Of a DNA stretch of 64,000 nt, positions 1-9,399 are shown in pieces. Below the pieces are notes generated by a model. That model had not been told where the DNA came from. It ran no database searches and saw nothing but the letters and a program-made list of their open reading frames with translations. The stretch is taken from positions 310,001 to 374,000 of the forward strand of contig JBBQZZ010000001.1 in NCBI GenBank assembly GCA_038207265.1. The letters run 5' to 3'. The stretch is from JACMLD01 sp038207265 (GTDB lineage: Bacteria > Bacteroidota > Bacteroidia > Chitinophagales > Chitinophagaceae). Both the position numbers and the translations under genes were made by a program. Numbering within the stretch: the first letter of the stretch is position 1; each line of letters starts with the position of its first letter.

Positions 1-1
1 G

Positions 2-112
2 ATATTTGCAACTGTGGGGATTTTTGCAGTTGTAATTACTTTGATCACGGTTAGCATTGAAGCCCTGAAAGTAGCATCGGCAAACCCGGTGAAGTCGCTA
101 AGAACGGAATGA
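2..112 (+). CDS. ABC transporter permease, C-terminal fragment (MacB/FtsX type)
   Basis: The window opens inside a gene; the reading frame starts at base 2 and stops with TGA at 110-112. The 36 visible residues are a hydrophobic last membrane segment followed by a short basic tail ending NPVKSLRTE. That ending is the same as, or one to three residues different from, the C-termini of six complete permeases further on (genes starting at 608, 3313, 6934, 9400, 11914 and 19198). I therefore read it as the end of another member of the same permease array, which continues to the left of the window. Function by family: inner-membrane subunit of a MacB-like ABC exporter. Confidence 0.85.
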   Translation: MFATVGIFAVVITLITVSIEALKVASANPVKSLRTE

Positions 113-173
113 AAAAGATTTAGCAGCTGAATGCCGACAGGCAGTTGCGAAAAATGCGTATTATTTCAAATCT

Positions 174-331
174 ATGTCGCGCCGTTGCTCTTTTTCGTTC
201 GTTGCTTGAAAGTAAATAGTATAATACTGCATCAGGTTCTAATTGACCCATGTCGCTCCTTTGCGTTCGTTGCGTGAGATACCCTGAAATAAAAATCCAT
301 TGCTCTTTTTCATTCGTTACTTGAAATCCTA
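174..331 (+). repeat. Three degenerate copies of a TTCGTTCGTTGCTTGA-type repeat
   Basis: Copy 1 (about 183-211) and copy 3 (about 300-328) share a 29-base stretch with roughly three differences, including TTGCTCTTTTTC followed by a TTCGTTGCTTGAAA-like end. Copy 2 (about 249-278) is shorter and more diverged (GCGTTCGTTGCGTGAGA). The spacing is irregular, so this is not a CRISPR array. It may be a decayed family of intergenic repeats. Confidence 0.55.
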
Positions 332-369
332 TTAATCATTGCCCTTCAATCAAATGATGGAATTCATAC

Positions 370-408
370 TGTATCAAAACCGAACACCCGCTGTATCAAA
401 ACCGGACC
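370..408 (+). promoter_or_regulatory. Pair of TGT-N11-AC(A) elements, candidate activator sites
   Basis: Two 17-base units, TGTATCAAAACCGAACA at 370-386 and TGTATCAAAACCGGACC at 392-408, start exactly 22 bp apart (two helical turns). The same arrangement occurs at 19058-19096, before another permease of the same family. Spaced TGT...ACA dyads on the same helical face resemble binding sites of sigma-54 activators such as NifA. Binding by such a protein here is inference. Confidence 0.5.
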
Positions 409-459
409 TTTCTCTATCTATTGTCCTTATAGTTGCCTGCAAATCACCTCACTGTGTTC

Positions 460-474
460 TGGCATGTGTTTAAT
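460..474 (+). promoter_or_regulatory. Putative sigma-54-like -24 element (TGGCATG)
   Basis: TGGCATGTGTTTAAT lies 90 bp downstream of the TGT-N11-ACA pair. The same element (TGGCATGTGATTAAC) lies 89 bp downstream of the matching pair before the permease at 19198. TGGCA(C/T)G matches the -24 half of the sigma-54 consensus. The -12 half is poor (TAAT/TAAC instead of TTGC), so the assignment is tentative and rests mainly on the conservation between the two loci. Confidence 0.35.
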
Positions 475-607
475 TGTATAGACTTGAGTTTTGTATTGAA
501 CCGTATACCTTATCAGCACAAGTACCTTCGCCGGCAATGCTTTTATATCAACAAAAAAGCCAGTTTATTATTTAACCGGGATAACAACTGAAGTCAAAAT
601 TTAAAAT

Positions 608-3031
608 ATGATAAAAGCTTATTTAAAAACAGCCTGGCGCAGCATGCAGAAAAATAAACTGTATGCCTTTCTGAATATAACGGGCATGTCTGTTGCTTTT
701 ACCTGCAGTATCCTGTTGTTTTTATCTGTATACCGTGATTTTTCTTTTGATCAATTTCACGCCAACAAAAACAAACTTTATAAAATATACAGTTATGCCA
801 ATGGGCCAGACGGACCTGAACTCAATTCCGCAATGGGTTATCCCGTTGCACCCACACTAAAAGCTGAAAAGATTGGAATTGAAAAGGCCACCCGCATAAA
901 ATATGGTGGCAGCAAGGTTCGCTACCAACACAAAGAACTGGAATTATCCAGCACCATGGTGGACAATGATTTTTTCAGCATGTTTTCTTTTCCCATTCTG
1001 AAAGGCAATAAAATAAATCCGCTGGAAAGCACAGAGAACACAGTTATCAGTGTGGAAGCCGCTGAAAAAATTTTCGGCAATACAGAAGCAATAGGTAAAA
1101 CCATCGACCTGGAAATTGATAAAACCTGGAAGACGCTAACTGTTGCTGCCATTATTCAAACCAGGCCATTAAATTCTTCAATCAATTACAATATACTCGT
1201 AAGACCGGAAATTAGCGGAGATTATGCAACCGATAAAAACGAATGGAACCACCAGCATCACCCGGTGTATGTTCAACTGGCAGGAAATACCAGCCAGGCT
1301 GCAGTTGAAAACAGGCTAAGGTCTTTTCATAATGAATACCAGGCATCAGATTCGGCTGAATTGAAATCACGTGGATACCATCCCGATGCCAATGGCGATA
1401 TTACTGGTTACCGCTTATTGCCATTGAGCGAATGGCATTTTAACCTGCAGGTAGGCAGCAACACTGCGGTTGGTAAATCATTTTTATATATTCTCATCCT
1501 TACCGGCATTGTTATATTGGTAATTGCGTGTTTCAATTTTATTAATCTCAATATTGGTCTTTCATTTACCCGCACCAAAGAAATGGGTGTACGCAAATGC
1601 CTGGGCGCAGATAAAAAACAGGTTTGGTTGCAGGTATTGGGCGAAACTTTGTTTACCGCCGTTCTTTCAATGGTGCTGGGTATTGTTGCGGTTACCTTGT
1701 TGATTAAAGGTTTCAATCAAATCTTTCTCACCAAAATAGATGCGTCCCTATTGTTTCAACCGGCAATACTTACATTACTGGTTGGCATATTATTGCTGGT
1801 TTCGTTTATTGCTGGCAGTTATCCCGCTTTTATCATGACGAATTTAAAAGCGGTTGAAATATTAAAAGGCAAAATAACCATCCGCACAAACAGCGTCTTC
1901 CGCAATGCACTGGTAGTGGGTCAGTTTGTAATTGCCTGTGTACTGATCTGTACCACCATTGTTATATACCAGCAATTTCAGCATTTGCGCAAAGCACCCC
2001 TGGGTTATACTACTTCGGCACTGGTAAGTATTCCTGTTTACAATGAATCAAATGGTAAGGACCTGGTGCAGCAAATGCGTTTACGGCTCGCATCGCAGCC
2101 ATCTGTAACAGCTGTTACCGGTACATCCATCAACCTTGGCATTGGCGAGGACAAAAGTTCAAGTAAAACCTCGTCCAATTTTGGTTACAAAGGAAAAAGT
2201 GTCAGTACCAACTGGATGAATGCCGATTTTGATTTCCTCAAAACATTGGACATAAAACCCATCCAGGGTCGTGATTTTTCTTCTGCTTATGTTGCTGATA
2301 CAACCAACTACGCCGTGATGGTTACAGAAAGCATGGCCAGGCAATTGGGCGAAGGCAATGTAGCGGGTTTATCATTTTATGCAGATAGCAGTCAGCCTAA
2401 AATGACGGTAGTTGCAGTGATACCGGATTTTCATTTGTATTCCATGTTTGAAAAAAATGAACCGCTTACCATTCGCATTAAAAAAGACAAAGCGCTTAGC
2501 TATATACTGGTAAAAGTAACCAGTAATAATCCTTCCGCCACAATGGACATCATCAAACAGGCTTATGCACAGGTGGAACCCGGTAAAGATTTTAAAGGTT
2601 CATTTGTCAATGAAAATATTGATCGCTGGTACGATAATGAAAAACGCTTAACGCAAATGTTTTCTATAGCAGCATTGGTGGCCATCATCCTTTCCTGCAT
2701 GGGATTGTTTGGTATTACACTGATTGTTATCAGGCAACGCGTAAAAGAAATTGGTGTACGCAAAGTGCTGGGTGCTTCTGTTACCGGTATTGCCACGCTG
2801 GTATCAAAAGATTTCATCCGCCCGGTATTGCTGGCAATCATCATAGCTATACCAATGGCATGGTGGATCATGAGCCGCTGGTTACAGGATTTTTCATATC
2901 GTGTAAACCTGCAAGCCTGGTATTTTATGCTAACAGCATTGGTTGCTTTACTCATTGCAATACTAACAGTAAGTGTATTGGCCATCAAAGCAGCGATGAT
3001 GAACCCGGTGAATAGTTTGAAGACGGAATAG
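608..3031 (+). CDS. ABC transporter permease, double MacB_PCD/FtsX type
   Basis: An 807-residue inner-membrane protein of the MacB/FtsX permease superfamily, with the fused two-repeat layout common in Bacteroidota. One membrane segment (about 20-42) is followed by a large periplasmic MacB_PCD-like domain and a three-segment FtsX core (about 289-410) containing RTKEMGVRKCLGA. A fifth segment (about 435-455), a second periplasmic domain and a second FtsX core (about 680-795) containing RVKEIGVRKVLGAS follow. The predicted total is eight membrane segments. The C-terminus is NPVNSLKTE. No ATPase lies beside it; the nearest is at 21698. It is the first gene after a putative activator-controlled promoter region and probably heads a run of permease genes. 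The substrate cannot be told from the sequence. Confidence 0.9.
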   Translation: MIKAYLKTAWRSMQKNKLYAFLNITGMSVAFTCSILLFLSVYRDFSFDQFHANKNKLYKIYSYANGPDGPELNSAMGYPVAPTLKAEKIGIEKATRIKYGGSKVRYQHKELELSSTMVDNDFFSMFSFPILKGNKINPLESTENTVISVEAAEKIFGNTEAIGKTIDLEIDKTWKTLTVAAIIQTRPLNSSINYNILVRPEISGDYATDKNEWNHQHHPVYVQLAGNTSQAAVENRLRSFHNEYQASDSAELKSRGYHPDANGDITGYRLLPLSEWHFNLQVGSNTAVGKSFLYILILTGIVILVIACFNFINLNIGLSFTRTKEMGVRKCLGADKKQVWLQVLGETLFTAVLSMVLGIVAVTLLIKGFNQIFLTKIDASLLFQPAILTLLVGILLLVSFIAGSYPAFIMTNLKAVEILKGKITIRTNSVFRNALVVGQFVIACVLICTTIVIYQQFQHLRKAPLGYTTSALVSIPVYNESNGKDLVQQMRLRLASQPSVTAVTGTSINLGIGEDKSSSKTSSNFGYKGKSVSTNWMNADFDFLKTLDIKPIQGRDFSSAYVADTTNYAVMVTESMARQLGEGNVAGLSFYADSSQPKMTVVAVIPDFHLYSMFEKNEPLTIRIKKDKALSYILVKVTSNNPSATMDIIKQAYAQVEPGKDFKGSFVNENIDRWYDNEKRLTQMFSIAALVAIILSCMGLFGITLIVIRQRVKEIGVRKVLGASVTGIATLVSKDFIRPVLLAIIIAIPMAWWIMSRWLQDFSYRVNLQAWYFMLTALVALLIAILTVSVLAIKAAMMNPVNSLKTE

Positions 3032-3140
3032 TCTACAACACGATTTAGGAGATTAAATGGATTTGGAAAATAGAAAATGTGACAACCGTGATAAATGAAG
3101 GAAGGAATAGGACGTGCCCGGCAGAGAATAAATACGAAAC

Positions 3141-3245
3141 TTTTGTTGCGTCGCACACTTGCACAATTGAAGCTCTGCTGATCAAAACAACAGTGAGCAG
3201 CAGTTGACCATTGATACAATGGCACAAGTGAGTGACACAACGATG
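3141..3245. repeat. Imperfect intergenic inverted repeat between two permease genes
   Basis: The left arm (3141-3169, with GTTGCGTCGC and CACTTG) and the reverse complement of the right arm (3217-3245) agree at about 20 of 29 positions. The interior (3171-3210) holds CTGCTG and GCAGCAG, which can pair as well. The element could form a long cruciform or RNA stem, or be a remnant of a mobile repeat. It fills most of the gap between the permeases ending at 3031 and starting at 3313. Confidence 0.5.
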
Positions 3246-3270
3246 CTGCTATGAAAAACCAATGCCTGTT

Positions 3271-3303
3271 ACTATCTTAATACTATATACTTAATACTTA
3301 CAA
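3271..3303 (+). repeat. AATACTT-type short repeats before a permease gene
   Basis: The 33 bases ending nine bases before the start codon at 3313 read as a chain of near-repeats (ACTATCTT, AATACTAT, ATACTT, AATACTT). A comparable chain precedes ctlX at 59275-59310. The two flank unrelated genes, so the element is probably a general intergenic repeat. Confidence 0.45.
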
Positions 3304-3312
3304 CTTTTCGCC

Positions 3313-5778
3313 ATGATCAAAAACTATTTCCGCACCGCCATCAGAAACTTCTGGCACAACAAAGTTTTTTCATTGATCAATGTATTTGGTCTTGCTGTTG
3401 GCATTAGTGCTTCGATGGTTATATTTCTGATTGTTTACTATGAATTCAGCTTTGACAGGTTTGAACCAGGCCGGGAACGTATTTACCGTGTGGTACTGGA
3501 TGCTAAATATTCAGGTAATGAAGGACATAGTGCTGCTATCCCCGCTCCGCTGGGGCCTGCTATAGAAAATGAACTCACGGGTGTAGAACAGACGGTACCA
3601 TTGTTCCAGTACCAGGATGAAGGAACGGCAAAAGTCAGCATACCCAATTTGCGTTCATCCGACCCCGTTATCTATAAAAAGCAGGCTGGCATTATCTATG
3701 TCAACCAACGCTATTTTTATATGCTTCCTTATAAATGGATATCCGGTTCCCCGGAAGCATCATTGAAAGAACCGTTTAGTGTTGTGCTCACAGAAAAACG
3801 TATGCAGCAGTATTTTCCTTCCATGCCGCCGGCAGATGTCATTGGTAAAAAAATCGATTATGATAAAAACAAGGTAACAGTTACCGGAATTGTAAAAGAA
3901 CTGGACGAAACCACTGCTTTTACTGCTACTGATTTTATTTCGCTTGCAACCATTTCTAAAACACATTTGCAGGATCAGTTTATGATGAATGTATGGAACG
4001 ACTGGATGGCTTATTCCAATCTGTATATAAAATTGTCAAAAGGCAGCTCAGCTCCGCAACTGGAATCGCAGATAAATAAATTGCTGAAGAAATATAACAA
4101 GGATGCGTACAAAGATGCCAACAATTATACATCCTTTCACCTGCAACCTCTCGCTGATATTCATTTTAACCGTAATTACCAGGCTTTCGGTATGCGCAAT
4201 GGTTACAAACCTGCTTTGTATGGATTAATCGCTATCGGTGCCTTCCTCCTACTGCTTGGCTGTATTAATTTTGTTAACCTTACAACAGCACAATCAACCC
4301 AAAGGGCAAAAGAAATTGGCATCCGTAAAACATTGGGTAGCTCAAAAAAGCAGCTCGTGTTCCAGTTCCTTAGTGAAACATTTTGTATAACCGCTATTGC
4401 TACTTTAATTTCTGTTGCGTTAACACCCTTTTTATTAAAAATATTTTCAGACTTTACACCTCCCGGCTTAGAATTTAATTTAATGCAGCAAGGAAGTGTC
4501 GTAATCTTCCTCTTGTTGTTGATCATTACAGTCAGTTTTTTTTCTGGTCTATATCCGGCGTTGATACTCTCCGGATTCAACCCGGTACTGGTATTAAAAG
4601 GCCCCGCATTTGCCAATGCTGGCCGGACCAGGAAGGCGGGAGTAAGAAAAACACTCACCGTTGTTCAATTTGTAATAGCCCAATTTTTTATTATCGCAAC
4701 AGTAATGGTGAGTAAGCAAATTAATTATTCCATTAATTCGGATATTGGTTTTAATAAGGAGGCCATCATCAAATTTGATCTTCCATTTAACCTTGCACGC
4801 GATACAACAGCAGCAAACAGTAAACTGCTCTTGCACCAAATACAATCTCTTGCCGGCGTATCCATAGCCAGTACCGGTTTTTTCTCGCCCGCCGACAATG
4901 GTGTTGCATTCACGAATATTTCTTATAACAATGGTAAAGAAGAAATAAAACCCAATACACAAATACGCTGGGGCGACCCCAATTTTATTAAAGTGTACCA
5001 GTTAAAGCTGGTAGCTGGAAGAAACGTAGAAGCCAGTGATAGTATTAAAGAATTCCTGGTGAATGAAACCTATGCACGCGCGATTGGATTTGTACATCCC
5101 GAACAGGCGTTGAATAAATTTATTCAATTCAATGGTAAAAATATTCCTATCGTGGGCATTCTGAAAGATTTTCATGACCAGAATACACATGCCCTGATCA
5201 GCCCACTTGTATTGGGCGGTAACAATGGATCCTTCTTTCATATCAAATTAAAGCCAAACGCTGCAAACGGAACTTCATGGAAAGTCACTATCGCTGCCAT
5301 GCAAAAAGCATTCAAACAGATTTATCCCGAAGAAGATTTCAATTACCGGTTCTTTGATGATACGCTTGCAAAAATGTACGAATCTGAACAACAGACCGCC
5401 GGCCTTTTAAAATGGGCTACCGGTCTGGCAATTTTAATCAGTTGTATGGGATTACTGGGATTGGTTATTTATACTACCAATACACGTACCAAAGAAATTG
5501 GCATTAGAAAAATCCTGGGTGCTTCTGTGATAAACATTGTTTCTATTTTATCAAAAGATTTTGTACGGCTTGTCATCATCGCTTTTATAATAGCGGCTCC
5601 CATTACATGGTGGGCCGTATACAAATGGTTGCAGAATTTTGCCTACAAAACTTCTATGAGTTGGTGGGTTTTTGCAATCAGCGGCGCCGCCCTGCTATTA
5701 CTGGCATTGATTACTTTAAGTATCCAGACAATAAAAACAGCGGTGGCTAACCCGGTAGAGAGTTTGAGAACAGAATAG
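3313..5778 (+). CDS. ABC transporter permease, double MacB_PCD/FtsX type
   Basis: This 821-residue paralogue of the neighbouring permeases begins MIKNYFRTAIRNF, the family's usual start. It has one N-terminal membrane segment (about 20-42), a periplasmic domain, a first FtsX core with RAKEIGIRKTLGSS, a second periplasmic domain, and a terminal FtsX core with RTKEIGIRKILGAS. It ends NPVESLRTE. The protein should sit in the inner membrane and use an ATPase encoded elsewhere. A run of AATACT-like repeats lies directly before the start codon. Only 39 bases separate it from the beta-solenoid gene downstream, so the two are probably co-transcribed. Confidence 0.9.
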   Translation: MIKNYFRTAIRNFWHNKVFSLINVFGLAVGISASMVIFLIVYYEFSFDRFEPGRERIYRVVLDAKYSGNEGHSAAIPAPLGPAIENELTGVEQTVPLFQYQDEGTAKVSIPNLRSSDPVIYKKQAGIIYVNQRYFYMLPYKWISGSPEASLKEPFSVVLTEKRMQQYFPSMPPADVIGKKIDYDKNKVTVTGIVKELDETTAFTATDFISLATISKTHLQDQFMMNVWNDWMAYSNLYIKLSKGSSAPQLESQINKLLKKYNKDAYKDANNYTSFHLQPLADIHFNRNYQAFGMRNGYKPALYGLIAIGAFLLLLGCINFVNLTTAQSTQRAKEIGIRKTLGSSKKQLVFQFLSETFCITAIATLISVALTPFLLKIFSDFTPPGLEFNLMQQGSVVIFLLLLIITVSFFSGLYPALILSGFNPVLVLKGPAFANAGRTRKAGVRKTLTVVQFVIAQFFIIATVMVSKQINYSINSDIGFNKEAIIKFDLPFNLARDTTAANSKLLLHQIQSLAGVSIASTGFFSPADNGVAFTNISYNNGKEEIKPNTQIRWGDPNFIKVYQLKLVAGRNVEASDSIKEFLVNETYARAIGFVHPEQALNKFIQFNGKNIPIVGILKDFHDQNTHALISPLVLGGNNGSFFHIKLKPNAANGTSWKVTIAAMQKAFKQIYPEEDFNYRFFDDTLAKMYESEQQTAGLLKWATGLAILISCMGLLGLVIYTTNTRTKEIGIRKILGASVINIVSILSKDFVRLVIIAFIIAAPITWWAVYKWLQNFAYKTSMSWWVFAISGAALLLLALITLSIQTIKTAVANPVESLRTE

Positions 5779-5817
5779 TAATTAATTAAACAATAGCAAT
5801 CAATAAACACTATCAAT

Positions 5818-6858
5818 ATGAAAAAGTATCTCACCGTTTTATTAGCAATAAGTGCAAGTTTCGTAGTATCCGCTCAGAACTATAATTCTAAAGAACCCTA
5901 TTTGACAAAGTCGCTGACCAACGAAACGATACAAAATATTAAAGTGGAAACAACCGGTGGCAATATCTCGGTTTCGGGAGTGGATGGAGATGCAAGGATT
6001 GAAGTTTTTGTATGGGCCAGTAATAGCCGTTTCCGGAATTTATCAAAAGAAGATTTAAAGAAAAAACTGGAAGAGGATTATGATTTAACTGTCACTGCCG
6101 CCAATCACAAACTAACGGCCATCGCTAAGCCAAAACATCGTTTTAATAATGGCAATAACAGCCTGAGCATTTCATTCAGGGTCTATGTTCCCCATGTAGT
6201 TTCTTCGGATCTTACTACAAGTGGTGGAAACATAGATTTGAAAGCATTGGATGGTACACAGGATTTTACAACCAGTGGAGGCAATATCAGTGTGGATCAT
6301 CTCAGTGGTAACGTTACCGGCCGGACTTCCGGTGGCAATATTGAATTAGCAGATTCAAAAGATGAAATTGATCTCAGTACCAGTGGCGGTAATATTCATG
6401 CTGAAAACAGTCATGGTAACCTTAAATTGGTTACATCGGGTGGTTCTGTAGAAATACTGAATCTGCAGGGAAATATTAAAGCCCGTACCAGTGGTGGTAA
6501 TGTTGATGGAACTTCTATTGAAGGTGAACTCACTGCCCATACTTCCGGTGGAAATATAGACATGAAAGATCTATCCTGCAGCCTGGAAACCTCTACCAGC
6601 GGTGGTAACATTGATGTAAACATGAAAGCACTGGGCAAGTATATCAAGATAACCAATTCCGGGGGAAGCATCGATTTGGAAATACCACAGGACAAAGGAG
6701 TTGATCTTAAATTATATGCGGATAAAATAAAAGTAGGAACCCTTAATAATTTCAAAGGAGATGTTGAAAAAACACATATAGAAGGAACGCTGAATGGCGG
6801 CGGTATACCAGTTACTGTTCATGGTGGTGGTGGACGGATAAATCTGACTTTCAAATAA
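5818..6858 (+). CDS. Secreted DUF4097-type beta-solenoid protein
   Basis: A 346-residue protein with a signal peptide (MKKYLTVLLAISASFVVSA, then Q). About ten copies of a (T)SGG(N/S)(I/V) turn recur with a period close to 18 residues between about residues 42 and 290, the pattern of a right-handed parallel beta-helix as in DUF4097/DUF4098 proteins. Such proteins are called putative adhesins, but their role is generally unknown. Only the last, less regular repeats lose the TSGGN core. It lies between two permease genes (gaps of 39 and 75 bases), so it is probably made with them and exported to the periplasm or surface. No catalytic residues are apparent. Confidence 0.85.
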   Translation: MKKYLTVLLAISASFVVSAQNYNSKEPYLTKSLTNETIQNIKVETTGGNISVSGVDGDARIEVFVWASNSRFRNLSKEDLKKKLEEDYDLTVTAANHKLTAIAKPKHRFNNGNNSLSISFRVYVPHVVSSDLTTSGGNIDLKALDGTQDFTTSGGNISVDHLSGNVTGRTSGGNIELADSKDEIDLSTSGGNIHAENSHGNLKLVTSGGSVEILNLQGNIKARTSGGNVDGTSIEGELTAHTSGGNIDMKDLSCSLETSTSGGNIDVNMKALGKYIKITNSGGSIDLEIPQDKGVDLKLYADKIKVGTLNNFKGDVEKTHIEGTLNGGGIPVTVHGGGGRINLTFK

Positions 6859-6933
6859 AAAAAACACAAGATAGAATTCAGGTATCGGACATCTGATTAC
6901 TGTCTTCAGGCATCCTAAAACAAGACATCGGAC

Positions 6934-9306
6934 ATGATCAAGAACTATATCAAAATCGCCTGGCGAAATATAACAAGGAGTAAAGGTTATAGTGCCCTTA
7001 ATATTTTTGGACTGGCCACTGGTATGGCAGTAGCATTGATAATAGGGCTCTGGGTCTTCAATGAATATGCCTACGATAAGTTTCTTCCTGCATATCAGCA
7101 ATTGTACAGGGTACAACGCAATTACGACAGCAATGGTGACACCCTTACTTTCCAGACTACCTCATTAAAACTGGCAGATGTTCTGCGCAAAGAAATTCCT
7201 GAGATAGAATATGTAGCAGAAAGCGATTGGATGGGACAGCACGGTTTAATGTTTGGTGAAAAAAAAATATATACCCGTGGCGCACGTATAGGCGGCGATT
7301 TTCTAAAAATGTTTCAATACCCATTGCTGCAGGGTGATGCCCGCATTGTAATGAAGGATCCCTACTCCATTATATTAACGGCATCTACAGCAAAAGCATT
7401 GTTTGGAAATGAGAGCCCCATTAATAAAATGGTTCGTTTCGATAATGAAAATGATTTAAGAGTAACGGGTGTATTAAAAGATCTGCCAAACAATTCCTCT
7501 CTAAAGTTCAATTTCATTGTACCATTCAGCTATTTTGAGCAGACTTCGCAGTACGTTAAACAAGCCCGTGAAGGTGGATATGGTCAGAACAGTTACCAAA
7601 TTTTTGTAAAACTAAAACTGGGCATATCATATGCGCAGGTAGCGCCCAAGATCAGGAATATTGAACATACAGAGAAAGGCAACAACAACGCGATGAATTC
7701 TTATGTAACGTTTCAACCTTTACAACGCTGGCATTTGTATAGCAATTATGTAAATGGAAAAGACCAGCCAGGCTTCCTGGAATATGTAAATATTTTTAGT
7801 ATCGTTGGCATACTGGTATTATTGATTGCCTGTATCAATTTCATCAATCTTACCACAGCGCGTTCAGAAAAAAGAGCCCGGGAAGTTGGAATTCGCAAGG
7901 CCATCGGCTCTCAACGAAAAGATTTGATACTGCAGTTCCTTGCAGAATCTTTTTTAATTACACTCATTGCATCGGTATTTGCTGTGCTTTTTGTACAACT
8001 TAGCCTGCCCGCATTTAATATATTAACCGGTAATGAAATTCATATTCCCTATTCCAATACCCGTTTCTTATTACTAATGCTGGTATGTGTAGTTGCAACC
8101 GCCCTTATTGCCGGCAGCCGCCCGGCTTTTTACCTCTCCGCTTTTCAGCCTGTAAAAGTGTTGAAGGGCAATTTAAAAATTGGTAAATCAGCCTCATTAC
8201 CAAGAAAAATTTTGGTAGTTGTGCAATTTTCCTGTTCTGTTGCCTTAATTATCAGTACCATTATTATTTACCAGCAGGTGCAGCATGCTAAGAATCGTCC
8301 ATCAGGATACAATTTAAATCGTCTAATGGTGACTGATATGAACAGTGATCTTAATAAAAATTACACCGCACTGAAAAACGAGTTGCTGGAAAAAAGGATT
8401 GCTGAAAGTGTTAGCACAGCTACCAGTCCGGCAACAGATGTATACTGGCATTCCGATGTGGATCGCTGGCCCGGTAAAAACCCGGGTGAGACCATTGAAA
8501 TGGGCACCATCATAATAAATGAAGACTATTTCAAAACACTGGGTATGAACTTTGCGCAGGGACATGATTTTAAAAATGCATACGATTCTACCAGTGTTAT
8601 CTTTAATGAAAGTGCTATTAGAAGAATGCGGATCAAGAATCCGGTAGGACAATTAATTACCTGGCAGGATCGCCAACTGTTGATAGAAGGCGTAGTAAAA
8701 GATGCATTGATGGTTTCGCCTTTTGCACCTGCCGATCCAACTATGTTTCTGATAGAGCCATCTTCGCAAGGCAATCTCTTGTATCGTTTATCGCCAAAGA
8801 TCAAAACCACTGATGCGCTTGTACAACTTACTGCGATCTTCAATAAATACAATCCCGCATTTCCATACGATTACCAATTTGCAGATGCAGATTATGCCGC
8901 TAAATTCAGGCAGGAAGTATTAATTGGTAAACTGGCAGGGATATTTGCGGCACTGGCTATTTTCATTTCTTGTCTCGGATTATTCGGACTGGCAGCGTTT
9001 ATAGCAGAACAAAGAACAAAAGAAATAGGAATACGAAAAGTTTTGGGTGCAACTGTAACACAATTGTGGTTGCTGTTGTCTAAAGAATTTATTTTATTGG
9101 TTTTGATTAGTTGCATCATTGCCACACCCATAGCATTGTATTTTTTGCAGGGATGGTTGCTGAAATATGAATACCGAATCAGTATTGGACCTGGTGTATT
9201 TGTTGCCGCGGCTATTGTGGCTTTGTTGATCACGATTTTAACAATAAGTTTCCAGGCAATTAAAGCAGCAATGAGCAACCCGGTTAAGAGTTTGAAAACG
9301 GAATGA
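6934..9306 (+). CDS. ABC transporter permease, double MacB_PCD/FtsX type
   Basis: This 790-residue paralogue starts MIKNYIKIAWRNI. The FtsX cores carry RAREVGIRKAIGS (first) and RTKEIGIRKVLGAT (second), and the C-terminus is NPVKSLKTE. The layout is the family's usual one: one N-terminal membrane segment, periplasmic domain, three segments, one segment, second periplasmic domain, three segments. The gene follows the beta-solenoid gene by 75 bases. The leader holds GACATC-type repeats also seen before the permeases at 9400 and 11914. It is probably an inner-membrane exporter component; the substrate is unknown. Confidence 0.9.
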   Translation: MIKNYIKIAWRNITRSKGYSALNIFGLATGMAVALIIGLWVFNEYAYDKFLPAYQQLYRVQRNYDSNGDTLTFQTTSLKLADVLRKEIPEIEYVAESDWMGQHGLMFGEKKIYTRGARIGGDFLKMFQYPLLQGDARIVMKDPYSIILTASTAKALFGNESPINKMVRFDNENDLRVTGVLKDLPNNSSLKFNFIVPFSYFEQTSQYVKQAREGGYGQNSYQIFVKLKLGISYAQVAPKIRNIEHTEKGNNNAMNSYVTFQPLQRWHLYSNYVNGKDQPGFLEYVNIFSIVGILVLLIACINFINLTTARSEKRAREVGIRKAIGSQRKDLILQFLAESFLITLIASVFAVLFVQLSLPAFNILTGNEIHIPYSNTRFLLLMLVCVVATALIAGSRPAFYLSAFQPVKVLKGNLKIGKSASLPRKILVVVQFSCSVALIISTIIIYQQVQHAKNRPSGYNLNRLMVTDMNSDLNKNYTALKNELLEKRIAESVSTATSPATDVYWHSDVDRWPGKNPGETIEMGTIIINEDYFKTLGMNFAQGHDFKNAYDSTSVIFNESAIRRMRIKNPVGQLITWQDRQLLIEGVVKDALMVSPFAPADPTMFLIEPSSQGNLLYRLSPKIKTTDALVQLTAIFNKYNPAFPYDYQFADADYAAKFRQEVLIGKLAGIFAALAIFISCLGLFGLAAFIAEQRTKEIGIRKVLGATVTQLWLLLSKEFILLVLISCIIATPIALYFLQGWLLKYEYRISIGPGVFVAAAIVALLITILTISFQAIKAAMSNPVKSLKTE

Positions 9307-9399
9307 TACAATGTGGGTATTTGAAATATCAACGTAACTGCGGTTCACTAAACAGGAAGTGAGAAATCAGGCATCATATATCTTAAATCATACATAGAC

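Larger units (their letters stand above)
113..607. other. Intergenic region with degenerate repeats and putative regulatory sites
   Basis: No credible gene lies in these 495 bases. The left part holds three related segments built around TTCGTTCGTTGCTTGA (about 174-211, 249-278 and 297-331). The right part holds the TGT-N11-ACA pair and TGGCATG element listed separately. About 130 bases separate the TGGCATG element from the permease start at 608, so a long leader is possible. Confidence 0.6.

Noticed and set aside
174..331. CRISPR-like array
   Set aside because: Repeats are few, degenerate and irregularly spaced, spacers are unequal, and no cas genes are present.
460..474. Canonical sigma-54 promoter
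   Set aside because: The -24 half fits, but TAAT/TAAC stands where TTGC is expected, so I report it only as a putative element.
2563..3240. Minus-strand open frame of 225 codons
   Set aside because: It lies mostly antisense to the permease at 608-3031, whose reading frame matches the family throughout. The product has no family resemblance.
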